64,000 nt of DNA from Chalciporus piperatus. Taxonomy: Eukaryota > Basidiomycota > Agaricomycetes > Boletales > Boletaceae. Below, piece by piece: positions 48,233 to 58,510 of the stretch (position 1 is its first letter; each line of letters starts with the position of its first letter). A model generated the notes under the pieces. That model made no database searches and was not told the DNA's origin. It worked only from the letters and a program-made list of their open reading frames with translations. The translations under genes were made by a program, and so were the position numbers. The stretch lies in the NCBI GenBank assembly GCA_038093975.1, contig JBBPTG010000009.1:186001-250000 (forward strand), in the 5' to 3' direction.

Positions 48233-48758
48233 ATGGTCGGTCCATCTAGTCATGTCGCTACTTGAACCGTCTTTCTCATCTTTTTGAAGCTTATCTTCTC
48301 AGTATTCAAGACGCTCACAGACCAACGCGTTACCGTCGAGCTCAAAAATGACCTCTCAATATCTGGTGTACTCAAGTCTGTCGACCAGTGCGTGGCACCA
48401 TCCATCGCATCTGTGATCGCTACTTCATGAATACCGTCGTCCTGCAGGTTCTTAAATATCCGTTTGGATTCGATCACGGTCCTTGATGAGACGAGACACC
48501 CGCATATGGTGAGCATCTTTCGCCTAACCCCGATGACAGCAGTCAATCTATCTTTCGCGCATTCCTAGATGGCAGTAAAGAACTGCTTCATTCGTGGCTC
48601 TGTCGTTAGATACGTGCAGTTGCCAGCAGAACATGTCGACACACAGTTGCTTGAAGATGCTACACGAAGAGGTGCGCCAATACGTTGCCCCTCCCGAGCT
48701 ATACTCATCACCTTTGACCTTGTTTCGTTCAGAGGCCGCCAACCAGGCGAGGCGATGA
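48233..48758 (+). CDS. LSM2: LSm2, U6 snRNA-associated Sm-like protein
   Basis: Subunit of the LSm2-8 ring (U6 snRNP, nucleus) and the LSm1-7 ring (mRNA decapping, cytoplasm). Proposed exons: an ATG-only coding exon (48233-48235), 48290-about 48393 (IFSVFKTLTDQRVTVELKND, SGVLKSVDQ), about 48449-48507 (FLNIRLDSITVLDETRHPHM), about 48570-48670 (MAVKNCFIRGSVVRYVQLPA, VDTQLLEDATRR) and about 48732-48758 (EAANQARR, stop). All joins use GT...AG and keep frame. The Sm1 and Sm2 signatures (IxGxLxSVDQFLN and CFIRGSVVRYV) are both there. Length is about 95-100 residues, as in the family. The one-codon first exon is deduced because no other in-frame ATG exists before the conserved part. Confidence 0.88.
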
Positions 48759-48874
48759 TATACATGGGGTCGTACAAGGATCAGCCGTTGAATCTGACAC
48801 ATTCGCTCGATGTACGAACCAGCTAGCGGCTAAAATGCATGGCTACGCCGTGCATGTAGGGGATAGATTTATGC

Positions 48875-51800
48875 TCATGACACTTCATTCGATCGTACAT
48901 ACGCCAACGTTTGCCAATTCCGCAGGTTTCCTGGGTCCAACATGATTGCCTTCTGTGCACATCTGAAAGCTTTCTTCCCCTTTTCAGCAATAGCGAGTAG
49001 TGGAAGCGTGTCCTTGGCTTCCGTGATGTTCTCTTCCAAGGAACAGTTCTCGAGAATAGCCTGTGTCGCCGAAAGATCACCTTGCTGTAACGTCAGCGAG
49101 GCGAGCTCACGCCGTAGTTGGACGTTGGATGGTTCAAGGTGCAGTGCTTTCTGGGCTATCGCGGTTGCTTGTTCAACATTACCCTGGATTCCCTGAGTAA
49201 TCTGTAGTCGAGAGTTTGTGCGAGGTCGACATTACCTGACCGAGATGGTGCTGGATCAGAAGATATGTAACATCTCTTCTGGGATCGAGTTCTTGTCGAC
49301 GTTCAATGGGGAGGGACTGGATTTCGGACAAGGCAGCATCCACAAGACTATCATCTTCTGTGAGGATGCCCATTCCTGCTAGGGTGTTGATTCCCATCAG
49401 GTTCTCGGGATCTGCTGTGATGCTTCACAGTCGTGAGCTACTGGAAGCTAGGGTATGGGATTTCAAGGTTTACCTATCCAACAATAGCGCCTTTGCGGAT
49501 TCCTTAAATTCATCTGCCCCGATTGCCCACATGGATTGAGCAAGCAATACAGTAACGTGAGCCCGAGAAAGATGGTCCTCCCCAGCGCTATCTAGCGCAC
49601 TCTGGAAGGTCGTCATCGCAGATTGTAGATCGCCAAGCTTGAAATGCGCCAATCCCGAGCCAAAGAGCGATTGAACCCGAAGTATCTTGGCCTCAGCATC
49701 ATTATCGGGACTCTCCTCAGGGAGAAGTCCAAGGGCCGTTTCGAATGATTCAAGGGCACCAGAATGATCGCAGATGCCCAATTTGAGCCGAGCGAGGTTC
49801 GCGTGCGCAATCGTGAACTGTCTCTCGACGAGCGGATCCTCGGATTCTTCGTAGGCGGCCTCTAATAGGGTGATTGCACGGGAGATCCATTGTACACCTT
49901 GTTCGAGTTGACCTAGACGTTCGCATAGAAGGCCCAAGAGATGAAGAGCACATGGATCTTGTGGGCACCGCTGAGTGTAGCGGTTGAGGACGAAGAATGC
50001 CGGAAGGACTTCTTCCTTGACTTTGTCTTGGGGTCGAGCAGAGGCAGCTAGGGTGGTGAGTACCTTCGACGCAAACTCCAGATCAGCTAAAGGCTACTCT
50101 CATATCAGTATGTAGCATGAGTACGTGAGATGGTCTCAACTCACCACGTCAGCAGTGAGGCCGACTGCATGTTCCAGCAATGCACGGGCATCCGTGTTGT
50201 GTCCATTGGTGTTAGCCACCAGCGCTTGCCCGACCCAAGCGAGCGTGTAATCAGGGTCTAAGATCTGTGCCCGCAGCAAGGCTTCGTTGGCCAACTCAAG
50301 GTCATTGTGGTATAGGTACAACAAACCCAGGCTAGCCCAGGCCGTCACGTTCTGGCGCATACAATCTCAGAAGTTCAGCACGACGGTACGTACCACAGTA
50401 CTCACCTTCGAATCGTGTTCTAAAGCCTTGATATATGCATGTTGTGCCGCCTTGGGTTTCTGCAGGAAATACATACTGCCAAGCGCTGTCCAATAAGCAG
50501 GATTTCCAGGTTCCTTCTGGAGTGCTTGCTTCAACAGTGATATCGCAGATTCTGATGCAGCCTCGTGAGTGCTACCCTTGTCCTCAGTGCACCAAGCGTG
50601 CAGTGCCACGGCCAAATCATAGAGCGCACTACCCAGGGCGATGTCTTCTGTTGAGCCAACAGCGATGCGGTAGTCATAAGCGGCGACGGCGGCTTCCAAT
50701 ACGTGGCGACCAGTGAATGGTGCATCCACTGGTACAGCTTTTTGGGAGAAGCTTTGCGCTATCCGTGTACTTGCATAGCCTTGTAACAAGGAGTTCGTCC
50801 GACTGAGGATATCTCGGACATAGTCCTCATCCACGAGAAGAATTGTCTTCGATAGCCCAAAGAGAGCATCAGCGACTACTTTCCATGCTATGCCTCCATG
50901 TCCCGAACTCTCCTGTAACACCTTGAGGGATGTGCTGATTGCTGCGACAAAGGATTGTTCGGCCCTCGCATTGAAACCAGAAAAGCGTTCCTGGCGCGCG
51001 AGGTCGAGTTGAGTTTGCGCGAGGGACATCAGCACTCCGATCTCCTTCGGTCGGGTGTCTAGAATAGAAGTAAACGAGATGAGGGCTTCGACGAGCCTGC
51101 CGGTTTGGCGCTGCACCTCGCCGATCAGATAGACACAGATCCAGTCGTCGGGATTCAGTTCGTGAGCCTTCGCGAGCGCTTTCAGCGCAGCTGCATGACG
51201 ACCACCTTTGCTGTAAGCTTCCCCAAGGCGAAGCCACGACAACTGGTCATCTGGGTCTGCGCGGAGGGCAATTTGGAAGGCCTCGATAGATGGCGCATAG
51301 TTTCTGCGGTTCTACTCCGAATAAGAGCGAGCTTCATTCAGCGTGAATTTGGCTCACCAGTTCTACCACACCCAGAGCCTTCCAGGCCCAGGCGTTTGTG
51401 GGAAGGTATCTGCCCACAACTGCGCCATCTTGATTCTGAATTCCAGCATCCAGGCCGCCCTCGCCATCAATCGTCCGACGAGCCACGACTTCGACAAGGT
51501 CCCACTCTCGTTCGTCAGCAAAACCCTCAGCAAGTTTCCTGGCAGCATCCGCTTCTCTTGGATCGAGTTCGAAAGCCTTCTGGAAGCACTTGGAGGCCCG
51601 CGTGGGGTCAGGTGGATCTACGAACTCGGAGTAGTATATGCCAAGCGAAGTGTATGTAGGAGCATGTGTCCGGTCGCATTTTAGTGAATCGATGAAATAG
51701 GAAAAGGCTTCTTCACGGAAGTCGGCTGAAATCGAGATGAACGATCGTATGGCCATGGAAGAGGGAGATCGGACTGACCACCCATATCCCAGCAACATTT

Positions 51801-53913
51801 TCCAACACGCCAGAGGCATCGTGCTCGATCCATCTCATGCTCGTCGTCTTGAAGGTCAGCCAATACCTCCTTCAACGCTTCGAGGCCCTCTTCAATGTGA
51901 ATCTTGCTGAGGCACCATGCGCGCTCCTCCTTAGAACGGACACCCTTCTGAGTACCCGGAGGTATGAAGGATGTCGCTTTAGCGAACAGAGCTTCTGCCT
52001 CCTCCCATTTCCCTGCATGTTGAAGGACGTAGCCGCGGCCTATCAAGGCATCAACGTTGTTGGGATCGATTTTGAGGATGTCGTCAAGCAGTCGAAGAGC
52101 ACGAGGATGGTGTTTTGGTGGATATAAGTGTACAAGGGCGGTTGCAAGACCTACATTGAATGCCTTGCGAACCCTGGAGGACGTAATTAATGCGGTTGAT
52201 ACTTAAGAGATGAGAATACTCACTGACGTATCTTGCGCCCAGTATTTGACTCGTGGCGTCGAACGAGCTCGAGCCCGCTTTCAGCAACGCTGATGACATT
52301 GGGGTAATCAAGCTCTTGTAAGTAGACCTCCGTCACTATGCGGTTGGCCAGAAGCGAATCTGCCAGCGATCTAAATGCATCCTACCGATGAATGAGTGAC
52401 AGTAAAATGGCGCAAGGCTAAGCTCACCATAATGATATCAAAGGGGTCTTCATCTTGAACTACCTGTCGTGAACGTTCGTCATCGCCATCTCCCTCGTCC
52501 TCTTCAAGGGGCGTTCCAGTGTACATAAAGTAACCATTCACCAACCGGGATAAAGGTGTGTTGGGTAAGATATAGGTAAATTTCCTGAGGTCCAGACCAT
52601 ACCCAACTGCCACAAACTTCGTAAGTTCGGACGAGATGAGATCAATAGGCAAAAGGAACCAACCAATTGTGTCACTGTCCTTTCCTTCGAGGAATACAGA
52701 CCAGGAAAGTTCGTCGGGTATTCCAAGTAAAATCACGCCGTCAATAAGCTCGTCTAGCTCTGACCCAACTGTAGGCTTCTCTGGAGAGGTCGTAGGTAGC
52801 GCGTAGAAATACTGTTGTTTATACTTGATAAGTTTCGACTCGGACGAACGCCGGAGCTCGTCAGAGGTGTTCGGGTGATTCAGTACTTCCTGATATAGCG
52901 ATGGCAACTGGGTAGACAATCAGTAGAAGCATAATCTCGGTTGGTCGGTCATACTTTGGATGTGCTCCATATTTCAATTCCAATATCCTTCTTCAGTTGG
53001 TCCGGGGATGGTCCTCCAAGCCGCGTGCGTCTCTTGTCAAATTCATTCTTGATAAACATCTCTTCCCCACGTTCAGTGATTGAAATGATTTCTTCGAAGA
53101 TAGGCAGTGAGTCATGGATCACAACTTGTGTGTCATAGGTTGAAGTCGCGGTTGGGTTCGATGCATCCGGGGGAGGCAGAGTTGACAACGTCGCATATAA
53201 TGGAGAGTCGGGAAGTAAATAAGAGAGGGCATCCACAACCTATATGAGGAGCACAGTCAATCTAACATGTCTAAATGGAGTACGGGACGGGCACTTACTT
53301 GTGAGCGACTACCATGTTGTCTTCTGGTGGAGATCAATTTCTGGAGAGTCTCCGCACATTTCGTAGCATCACCACTGCAAAGGCGTAGTGTCAATACATA
53401 TCGCGAGCTGAGCACTAGGATCGCACCTCGTGGCAAACATTTGCATGGTATGTTCTAGGGCTCCAGAGAAAGCGTCCCACTGATTGCTTCTTTCATAGAG
53501 CCGCGATATACCCTGCATGTCTTGTTAAGTTGATTAGATCATGAGGCGATGACAGGCAGAACTTGCCTGCCAGGCTAGGATCTGGTCTTGTTTCAATTCG
53601 ATCGCTTTGCGATAGTACTGGACAGTGTAACAGTTAGGTCATCTGAATACGTGGACGTGCGACTGCTTTACTTGCTCGCTCTTATCATGTTCTCCCAACT
53701 CGAGAAATGCGAGGCCTAGGAATACATGACTGTTGGGTGTCAGCCAAATCGACGAAACGACGCGCGCTGAAGGAATCCCAGGTGGGCTCACGCGTTATAA
53801 TTGTCGGGCTCATAGTCGAGAACTTGGAGAGCAGCATCCCGAGCCACCTCATATTGCTTCTTCCCAAGAGCGTCTCTCGCCGCCTTGAGTTTCGCCTTGG
53901 CAAATGAGGACAT
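48875..53913 (-). CDS. SKI3: Superkiller protein 3 (SKI3/TTC37), TPR scaffold of the Ski complex
   Basis: TPR scaffold that holds Ski2 and Ski8 and links the cytoplasmic exosome to 3'-5' mRNA decay. Start at 53913: MSSFAKAKLKAARDALGKKQ followed by YEVARDAALQVLDYEPDNYN, the conserved Ski3 N-terminus. Across the gene are TPR motifs such as GEAYSKGGRHAAALKALAKA (51240), ASLGLLYLYHNDLELANEAL (50345), MGLLCERLGQLEQGVQWISR (49937) and FRCAQKAIMLDPGNLRNWQT (about 48935). It ends YVRSNEVS at 48875. About a dozen short introns; roughly 1,400 residues. The 3' end faces LSM2 with 116 bp between the stop codons. The 5' end is 108 bp from a LINE insertion, so the promoter may have been altered. Confidence 0.88.
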
Positions 53914-54007
53914 CGTTGATGAATTGGAAGGAATACGAGCGAGCGCCAAGAATCTCGACGTTTAACACTTGTACTGAGTATTTGGAGCTTCGTGGCAGTT
54001 CAAGTTA

Positions 54008-54021
54008 AGATTGTGAATCGA
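54008..54021. repeat. Target-site duplication, left copy
   Basis: The 14-mer agattgtgaatcga here is repeated exactly at 57348-57361, directly after the poly(A) run. This is the host site duplicated on insertion of the retroelement between them. Confidence 0.85.
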
Positions 54022-54181
54022 GAGGCGCTCCTTGATCCAGTACCACTACCTGCTCGTGTTTTCCCACGGTTCAGTTCGCGGTAGAGGAGGGCCATTCAAA
54101 TGCACAACGCACAGCAAGTCCTCAGCGACTCGCATACTCGCATTCGATGGTCAAGACAGCACGCCCCGCTGCTCAACGAGT

Positions 54182-54577
54182 CCTCCCTTAGCAAAGGAGG
54201 CGAACGTGTCGCTTGGATGCGCTCGTTGAAGTCTGTACCTGCAACCCATGGCCAAGTCCTCCCTTGGCAAAGGAGGTTAAAGTATCGTTTGGACACGCTT
54301 GGCGACGGTGAAGCTCAACCGACTCAAAACTACTACGGAAGGGAGTCCTCCCTTAGTGAAGGAGGTTCGCAGTGGCATTAGTCGCGCTCTGCCGTGTCCG
54401 AAATGACAGTAAACTACGACGGGTGAGTACTTTCTTAATCGTTGTGCTTGTCACCTGGCCCGTTTTTTTTAGTCGTGCGCGCGCGGCTGTCTAGTTCCCA
54501 CAGCCGTTCGTTCGGTCGTCGCTAGTGGTCGGGGAGCTAGACGTTAAACCCGCTGAGCCCTCCCTTAGTAAAGGAGG
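54182..54577. repeat. Four palindromic CCTCC...GGAGG repeat units in the LINE leader
   Basis: Related 19-mers at 54182-54200, 54258-54276, 54347-54365 and 54559-54577, each of the form CCTCCCTTrGyrAAGGAGG. CCTCC and GGAGG arms can pair, with a C:A mismatch and two more pairs inside, leaving a four-base loop. The flanks after each unit are also partly alike (e.g. GCAGTGGCATTAGTCGC versus GCAGAAGCACTAGCTTC). Looks like degenerate tandem copies in a 5' leader. Confidence 0.75.
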
Positions 54578-54980
54578 TTTGCAGAAGCACTAGCTTCACT
54601 CGGTCGAAGGGGTGGTCACCATGCTATTCACGATGCTGTCACCACGGTCTCGTGCCAAGTCCCGTAAAAGGGTGTCCCTGGTGGACATAGGCTTCGTAAC
54701 AGGGGGGAATCGGGTTCTAAAAACCATCCGAGACCAACATGGTCAAAGGACACCCTCGGCCTCGTCGTCACTGCACTGTAGCTTGCTACAATGTACATGG
54801 TGAGGTGGTTAGTCGGATTTGATCACACTTCTGGCGAGGCAGTGGACTTTTACTAGATTGCGGATCCGTACGTAGTTCCTGTTTGGGTTCTACAAACGAA
54901 GCACTAGTAAGGGAACGGGAAGCTCTAGTTCGAAGTCGTGACTCGAACGGGGTGGGCCGTGGCATACATAGGTAGTCCCT

Positions 54981-57197
54981 TTGTGTGGCCTGAGAGGACA
55001 AAATCCCCTGCCGGTTGGCTTTAAGTTTCACAAGAACTGGCTAGCTCATGTTGTTTCCACGAGACACTGTAGTGGTGGGTCTTGCAAGAGCACCCTTTGC
55101 TTGGGCCTATTAAATATCGACGCCCGAAATGAGGCAATAGAGCTTACCTGGCTGAAGACCTACCTGGACCTTTCAACAGCACGCCCAACATGGGCTTTCG
55201 TCACAGACGCAATAATAAATAGTGTCAATAAGAACGGCATACGAAACCTCCAAGATGTAAATACCTTCCTGACAACTACTCGCCCGTCAGGGAGACAACC
55301 AAGAGCTGGGAAGAAAATCCCGAGACCGGTGGCATCACTGCTACAAACAGCAAGAAAACACAAACTCACCTTCGCCCCCCGGAAAGTATCCAAGGCCCTA
55401 AAGCGCCAACTACCAGCGTGGTACCACATAGGGGTCCCGCCCAGCCAATACCATAAAGGTAAAGACGCCTGCCTAAAAAACAAACACGGCGCGGCCGACA
55501 TTAAAGACCTAGTGACAATAAGCAAGAGGTTGACACGACACAATTCTAAACACTACCCTAGCCCCCGGTGCAAATGCAAGTACTGCCGCAGAGACCGCCA
55601 AACGGGCTGCACAAACCCCCACAAATGTGCCTCAACAGCAAGAGATATCGTCGGAAACCTGACTCCACTGTACGACCCGTATGAGCACCCCCTCAAGGAT
55701 AACCTGACACTCACCCACCGACGAAAAGAGAAAAACCAAAGCGCACGAGTTGACAAGGGGGATGAAATCGTGTTCGACCCAACCCTAACAGCCCGCGGAA
55801 CGCTAGACGAATGCTTCCGAATCCTCCCAGATGAAATCAGCGAACCGCTGGAACCGGCCTACCGAATACAAAACCCACGCCCTGAACAAGGACAAGCAAT
55901 AGAACCAATAACGGTATATACCGATGGATCCTGCGTCAGAAACGGCAAACTCGACGCGAGATGCGGCGCCGGGATTTGGATAGGAGAAAACCACCCACTA
56001 AACCACGCGATGAAAGTCCCTGGACCCGACCAGTCGAACCAAACAGGAGAGATCGCCGCGATCGTCAAAACACTACAAATAATAGAACCAACAATACCAC
56101 TCACCATAGTAACTGACTCACGATACGCCATGGACGGCCTAACGAAACACCTAGGAAACTGGGAAGAAAGAGGCTGGATAGGCATCAGCAATAAGGAATG
56201 GTTTCAATCAGCAGCCTATCACCTTAGGCGGAGGGCAGCCCCAACTCACTTTAAATGGGTAAAAGGACACACAGGAAACGAAGGAAACGAGCGAGCGGAC
56301 AGACTAGCGGACGAAGGAGCGAAGAAAGACGTCGACGAAAACATAGACCTAACGGTCCCGAAAAACTTCCAAACCCAAGGAATGAAACTAAAAACACTTT
56401 CCCAGAAAGCAGCGTACGAATCCCTGTCCAAACAAAAGAGAACACCGTACACAAGAACCACACTAATGAACATAGACATCACCCGCTACGGGATAAAGGA
56501 ACTCACAGGAAACCTTGAGACCGATGCATCGATCTGGAAGAACATCAGACACCCGGACATGAGACGCCAAGTACAAAGTTTCCTGTATAAAGCAATAAAC
56601 GGATCCCTCAGAATCGGAGATTTCTGGTCAAACATCCCCAATTACGAAAACAGAGCAAAATGTACCCACTGCAACGAAGACATAGAATCACTAGAACATA
56701 TCCTGACCGAGTGCAGAACCCCGGAGCGGGAGATAATATGGAACCTAACACGAGGCCTATGGCCAAACGCCGACAGAGACTGGCGACCACCGACGATCGG
56801 ACAAATACTAGGCTGCGGAAACATCACCCCACAACAAAGAGAAGACCAACAACCTACAGCAGAAGAGCAAGGAGCAGCAAGACGGAAAAGAATAATACTA
56901 TCAGAATCCGCTCACCTGATCTGGGTAATCAGATGCGAAAGGGTAATCAGCGGAAAACAACACACAACAGAATCGATTAAAACACGATGGACCAACAAAA
57001 TACTAACAAGGCTAGACATAGACAGGCGAACGGCCAAATCCAAACGCGACCCCAAACGTACATCGAAAGTATCCCACACTTGGACAACAGCTGTCCAACA
57101 ACCCAACCCCCTGCCACCCGATTGGGTGGCCGACCTTGAGGTTTTAGTGGGTATCAACCTACCTAGGCCCCCTCCTGATATCGGGGACACCAGGTAG
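54981..57197 (+). CDS. Retroelement protein: post-RT region, RNase H domain and zinc motif
   Basis: An uninterrupted frame of 738 codons; no ATG opens it (first codon used is TTG), so the true start is unclear. The first recognisable block, GLLNIDARNEAIELTWLKTY, is normally found just behind the reverse transcriptase of LINE proteins; the RT itself (YADD) is missing. A Cys cluster CKCKYCRRDRQTGCTNPHKC follows. The RNase H domain shows the catalytic acids in ITVYTDGSCV, TGEIAAI, IVTDSRYAMDGL and GNEGNERADRLADEGA, all intact. A C-terminal CTHCNEDIESLEHILTEC matches the zinc motif seen after LINE RT. The frame has been kept open despite the lack of RT, so insertion was recent or the product is used. 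Confidence 0.85.
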   Translation: MCGLRGQNPLPVGFKFHKNWLAHVVSTRHCSGGSCKSTLCLGLLNIDARNEAIELTWLKTYLDLSTARPTWAFVTDAIINSVNKNGIRNLQDVNTFLTTTRPSGRQPRAGKKIPRPVASLLQTARKHKLTFAPRKVSKALKRQLPAWYHIGVPPSQYHKGKDACLKNKHGAADIKDLVTISKRLTRHNSKHYPSPRCKCKYCRRDRQTGCTNPHKCASTARDIVGNLTPLYDPYEHPLKDNLTLTHRRKEKNQSARVDKGDEIVFDPTLTARGTLDECFRILPDEISEPLEPAYRIQNPRPEQGQAIEPITVYTDGSCVRNGKLDARCGAGIWIGENHPLNHAMKVPGPDQSNQTGEIAAIVKTLQIIEPTIPLTIVTDSRYAMDGLTKHLGNWEERGWIGISNKEWFQSAAYHLRRRAAPTHFKWVKGHTGNEGNERADRLADEGAKKDVDENIDLTVPKNFQTQGMKLKTLSQKAAYESLSKQKRTPYTRTTLMNIDITRYGIKELTGNLETDASIWKNIRHPDMRRQVQSFLYKAINGSLRIGDFWSNIPNYENRAKCTHCNEDIESLEHILTECRTPEREIIWNLTRGLWPNADRDWRPPTIGQILGCGNITPQQREDQQPTAEEQGAARRKRIILSESAHLIWVIRCERVISGKQHTTESIKTRWTNKILTRLDIDRRTAKSKRDPKRTSKVSHTWTTAVQQPNPLPPDWVADLEVLVGINLPRPPPDIGDTR

Positions 57198-57347
57198 TTT
57201 ACAGAGCCCCACACCCCCCGCAAATGCGGGGCGTGCGTAAGAGCATTTTCCCTCGGACCGGGAGTCCTTGACTCCCGCCTTAGTGTATTGTGTAGGACTA
57301 GACTTGTCAGTTGCTGCATAATAATAACACTTGTCCAAAAAAAAAAA

Positions 57348-57361
57348 AGATTGTGAATCGA
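57348..57361. repeat. Target-site duplication, right copy
   Basis: Exact match to 54008-54021 after the poly(A) run; its first A is shared with the tail, so the limit is uncertain by one or two bases. Confidence 0.85.
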
Positions 57362-57539
57362 TTGTGAATTCAAAAGATGTACGCAGCTCTAAGTTAACTG
57401 TATGTGACAAACAACCTTAACTGTTAACAATTTACAACGCCTTCTTCCCAAGCAGTTTTTTCCGCGAGTCGAGGGCGACAGCTAGGAAAGTCCTCGGGAT
57501 CCACAAAATTGCGGAGATTCATCTCCCTACGGGAGTATA

Positions 57540-58090
57540 TCTATGTTAGTCTAAACATGACAAGACCGCCTGAACTAAGTAGGGCGCGTGGATCCGGTTT
57601 ACGGATCGCCGATTTCGGCTTTGCAACTCGCTCACGGATCTGCAAAGCTCACCGGTGCGGCACACTCGCGTACATGAGTCCAGGTGAGCCAATACCCATA
57701 TCCCCTGTCGAGGCTAACGATGTCGTGCGTAGAATGCAACGAAAACCTGGTGTACTACCCCGCTTCGGAGTCAGACGTCTGGTCTCTAGGCAAAATTCTT
57801 ATTAACATGGTCACCGGATACGCTCCATGGAGAGCTGCATGCCATCAGCTTCGGACAAGGAGTTCAAGGCGTTTCTCAACAACGAAGATTACCTCTTTGA
57901 AACACTTCCTACTATCTCGCGATCCCTCAACGAACTACTCAAATGTATCTTACACCCGAAACCTAGAACGTCTCCGTATACCATAGATCAGACAAACTAT
58001 TTTGAGAATGGATAGGTTCTACAACAGACCTCGGTCATTCTCGATTCGATCAAGGGAACTTGAAGCCCACATGCGGTACCCGGACCCCCG
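57540..58090 (+). pseudogene. Kinase remnant: C-lobe fragment
   Basis: Plus-strand remnant paralogous to kinases 1 and 2 but lacking the N-lobe and HRDLKPEN. The visible pieces are LRIADFGFATRSRICKAHRC and GTLAYMSPG, SDVWSLGKILINMVTGYAPW (frame changes between pieces), ASDKEFKAFLNNEDYLFETL, SLNELLKCILHP and MDRFYNRPRSF. Frames switch without good splice signals near 57720-57850. It ends shortly before a reversed N-terminal piece of the same family (58105-58151). Not expected to make an active kinase. Confidence 0.75.
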
Positions 58091-58104
58091 GAGCCAAGAT
58101 ATGA

Positions 58105-58185
58105 AGGTATTGACGAATATACCGACCAGAGAAGTCAGGTAAAACTGGCATTGAGTGTTGGCCCGGAGGGGAGTAATGGGATCAT
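58105..58185 (-). pseudogene. Kinase remnant: inverted N-terminal fragment
   Basis: On the minus strand MPVLPDFSGRYIRQYLHIL starts at 58151 and is close to the starts of kinase 1 (LPDFTGQYIQQYFL) and kinase 2 (SFTGQYVRQYHL). It breaks off before the glycine loop. The 5' flank (cggaggggagtaatggg, 58163-58180 as plus strand) also resembles the other kinase leaders. It lies tail-on to the plus-strand C-lobe piece, showing a local inversion. Confidence 0.65.
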
Positions 58186-58510
58186 AAAGAGAAGAAGACT
58201 AGTACTGTAGATGATACCTCCTGTACTTATAACTGAAACGGAAGAACCATCTCAATTGACATGACATCATGACCCAAAGTGGAAGGTCTCCATTTGACAC
58301 TCGCCTTGAGAAAACATGAGCACCTCCTTAAGAAGTTCGAGGTCATTCAACTAGGACACTCACTGTTCGGAGTACTAGCTCGTTGCCTCACATGAAATGA
58401 GTGGCGATCAAACATTCTATTGTACAGGTATGCACAAGTCACTACATCCACTCCGTGTCAATGATGTAAAGCTCTATTATGAGTATATTCGGTATAGTCC
58501 AGTGCTCTTC
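58186..58510. other. Intergenic between kinase remnant and kinase 2
   Basis: About 325 bp; probably the former 5' flank of the inverted kinase piece and the 3' flank of kinase 2. Nothing else recognised. Confidence 0.4.

Larger units (their letters stand above)
54022..57347 (+). mobile_element. LINE-type non-LTR retroelement, ~3.3 kb, 5' defective
   Basis: Bounded by a perfect 14-bp target-site duplication and ending in a run of 12 A (57337-57348), as expected for target-primed insertion. The leader (54022-54980) is non-coding and contains repeated palindromes; the rest holds one long frame with an RNase H domain but no reverse transcriptase. The poly(A) end and the identical duplications suggest a fairly recent insertion. 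It points away from SKI3 and begins 108 bp upstream of that gene's start codon. The reverse transcriptase must be supplied by another copy. It is either a 5'-truncated/recombined copy or a non-autonomous derivative. Confidence 0.85.

Noticed and set aside
54182..54577. CRISPR-like array from the regular short repeats
   Set aside because: Fungal nuclear DNA, only four degenerate units with uneven spacing inside a retroelement leader.
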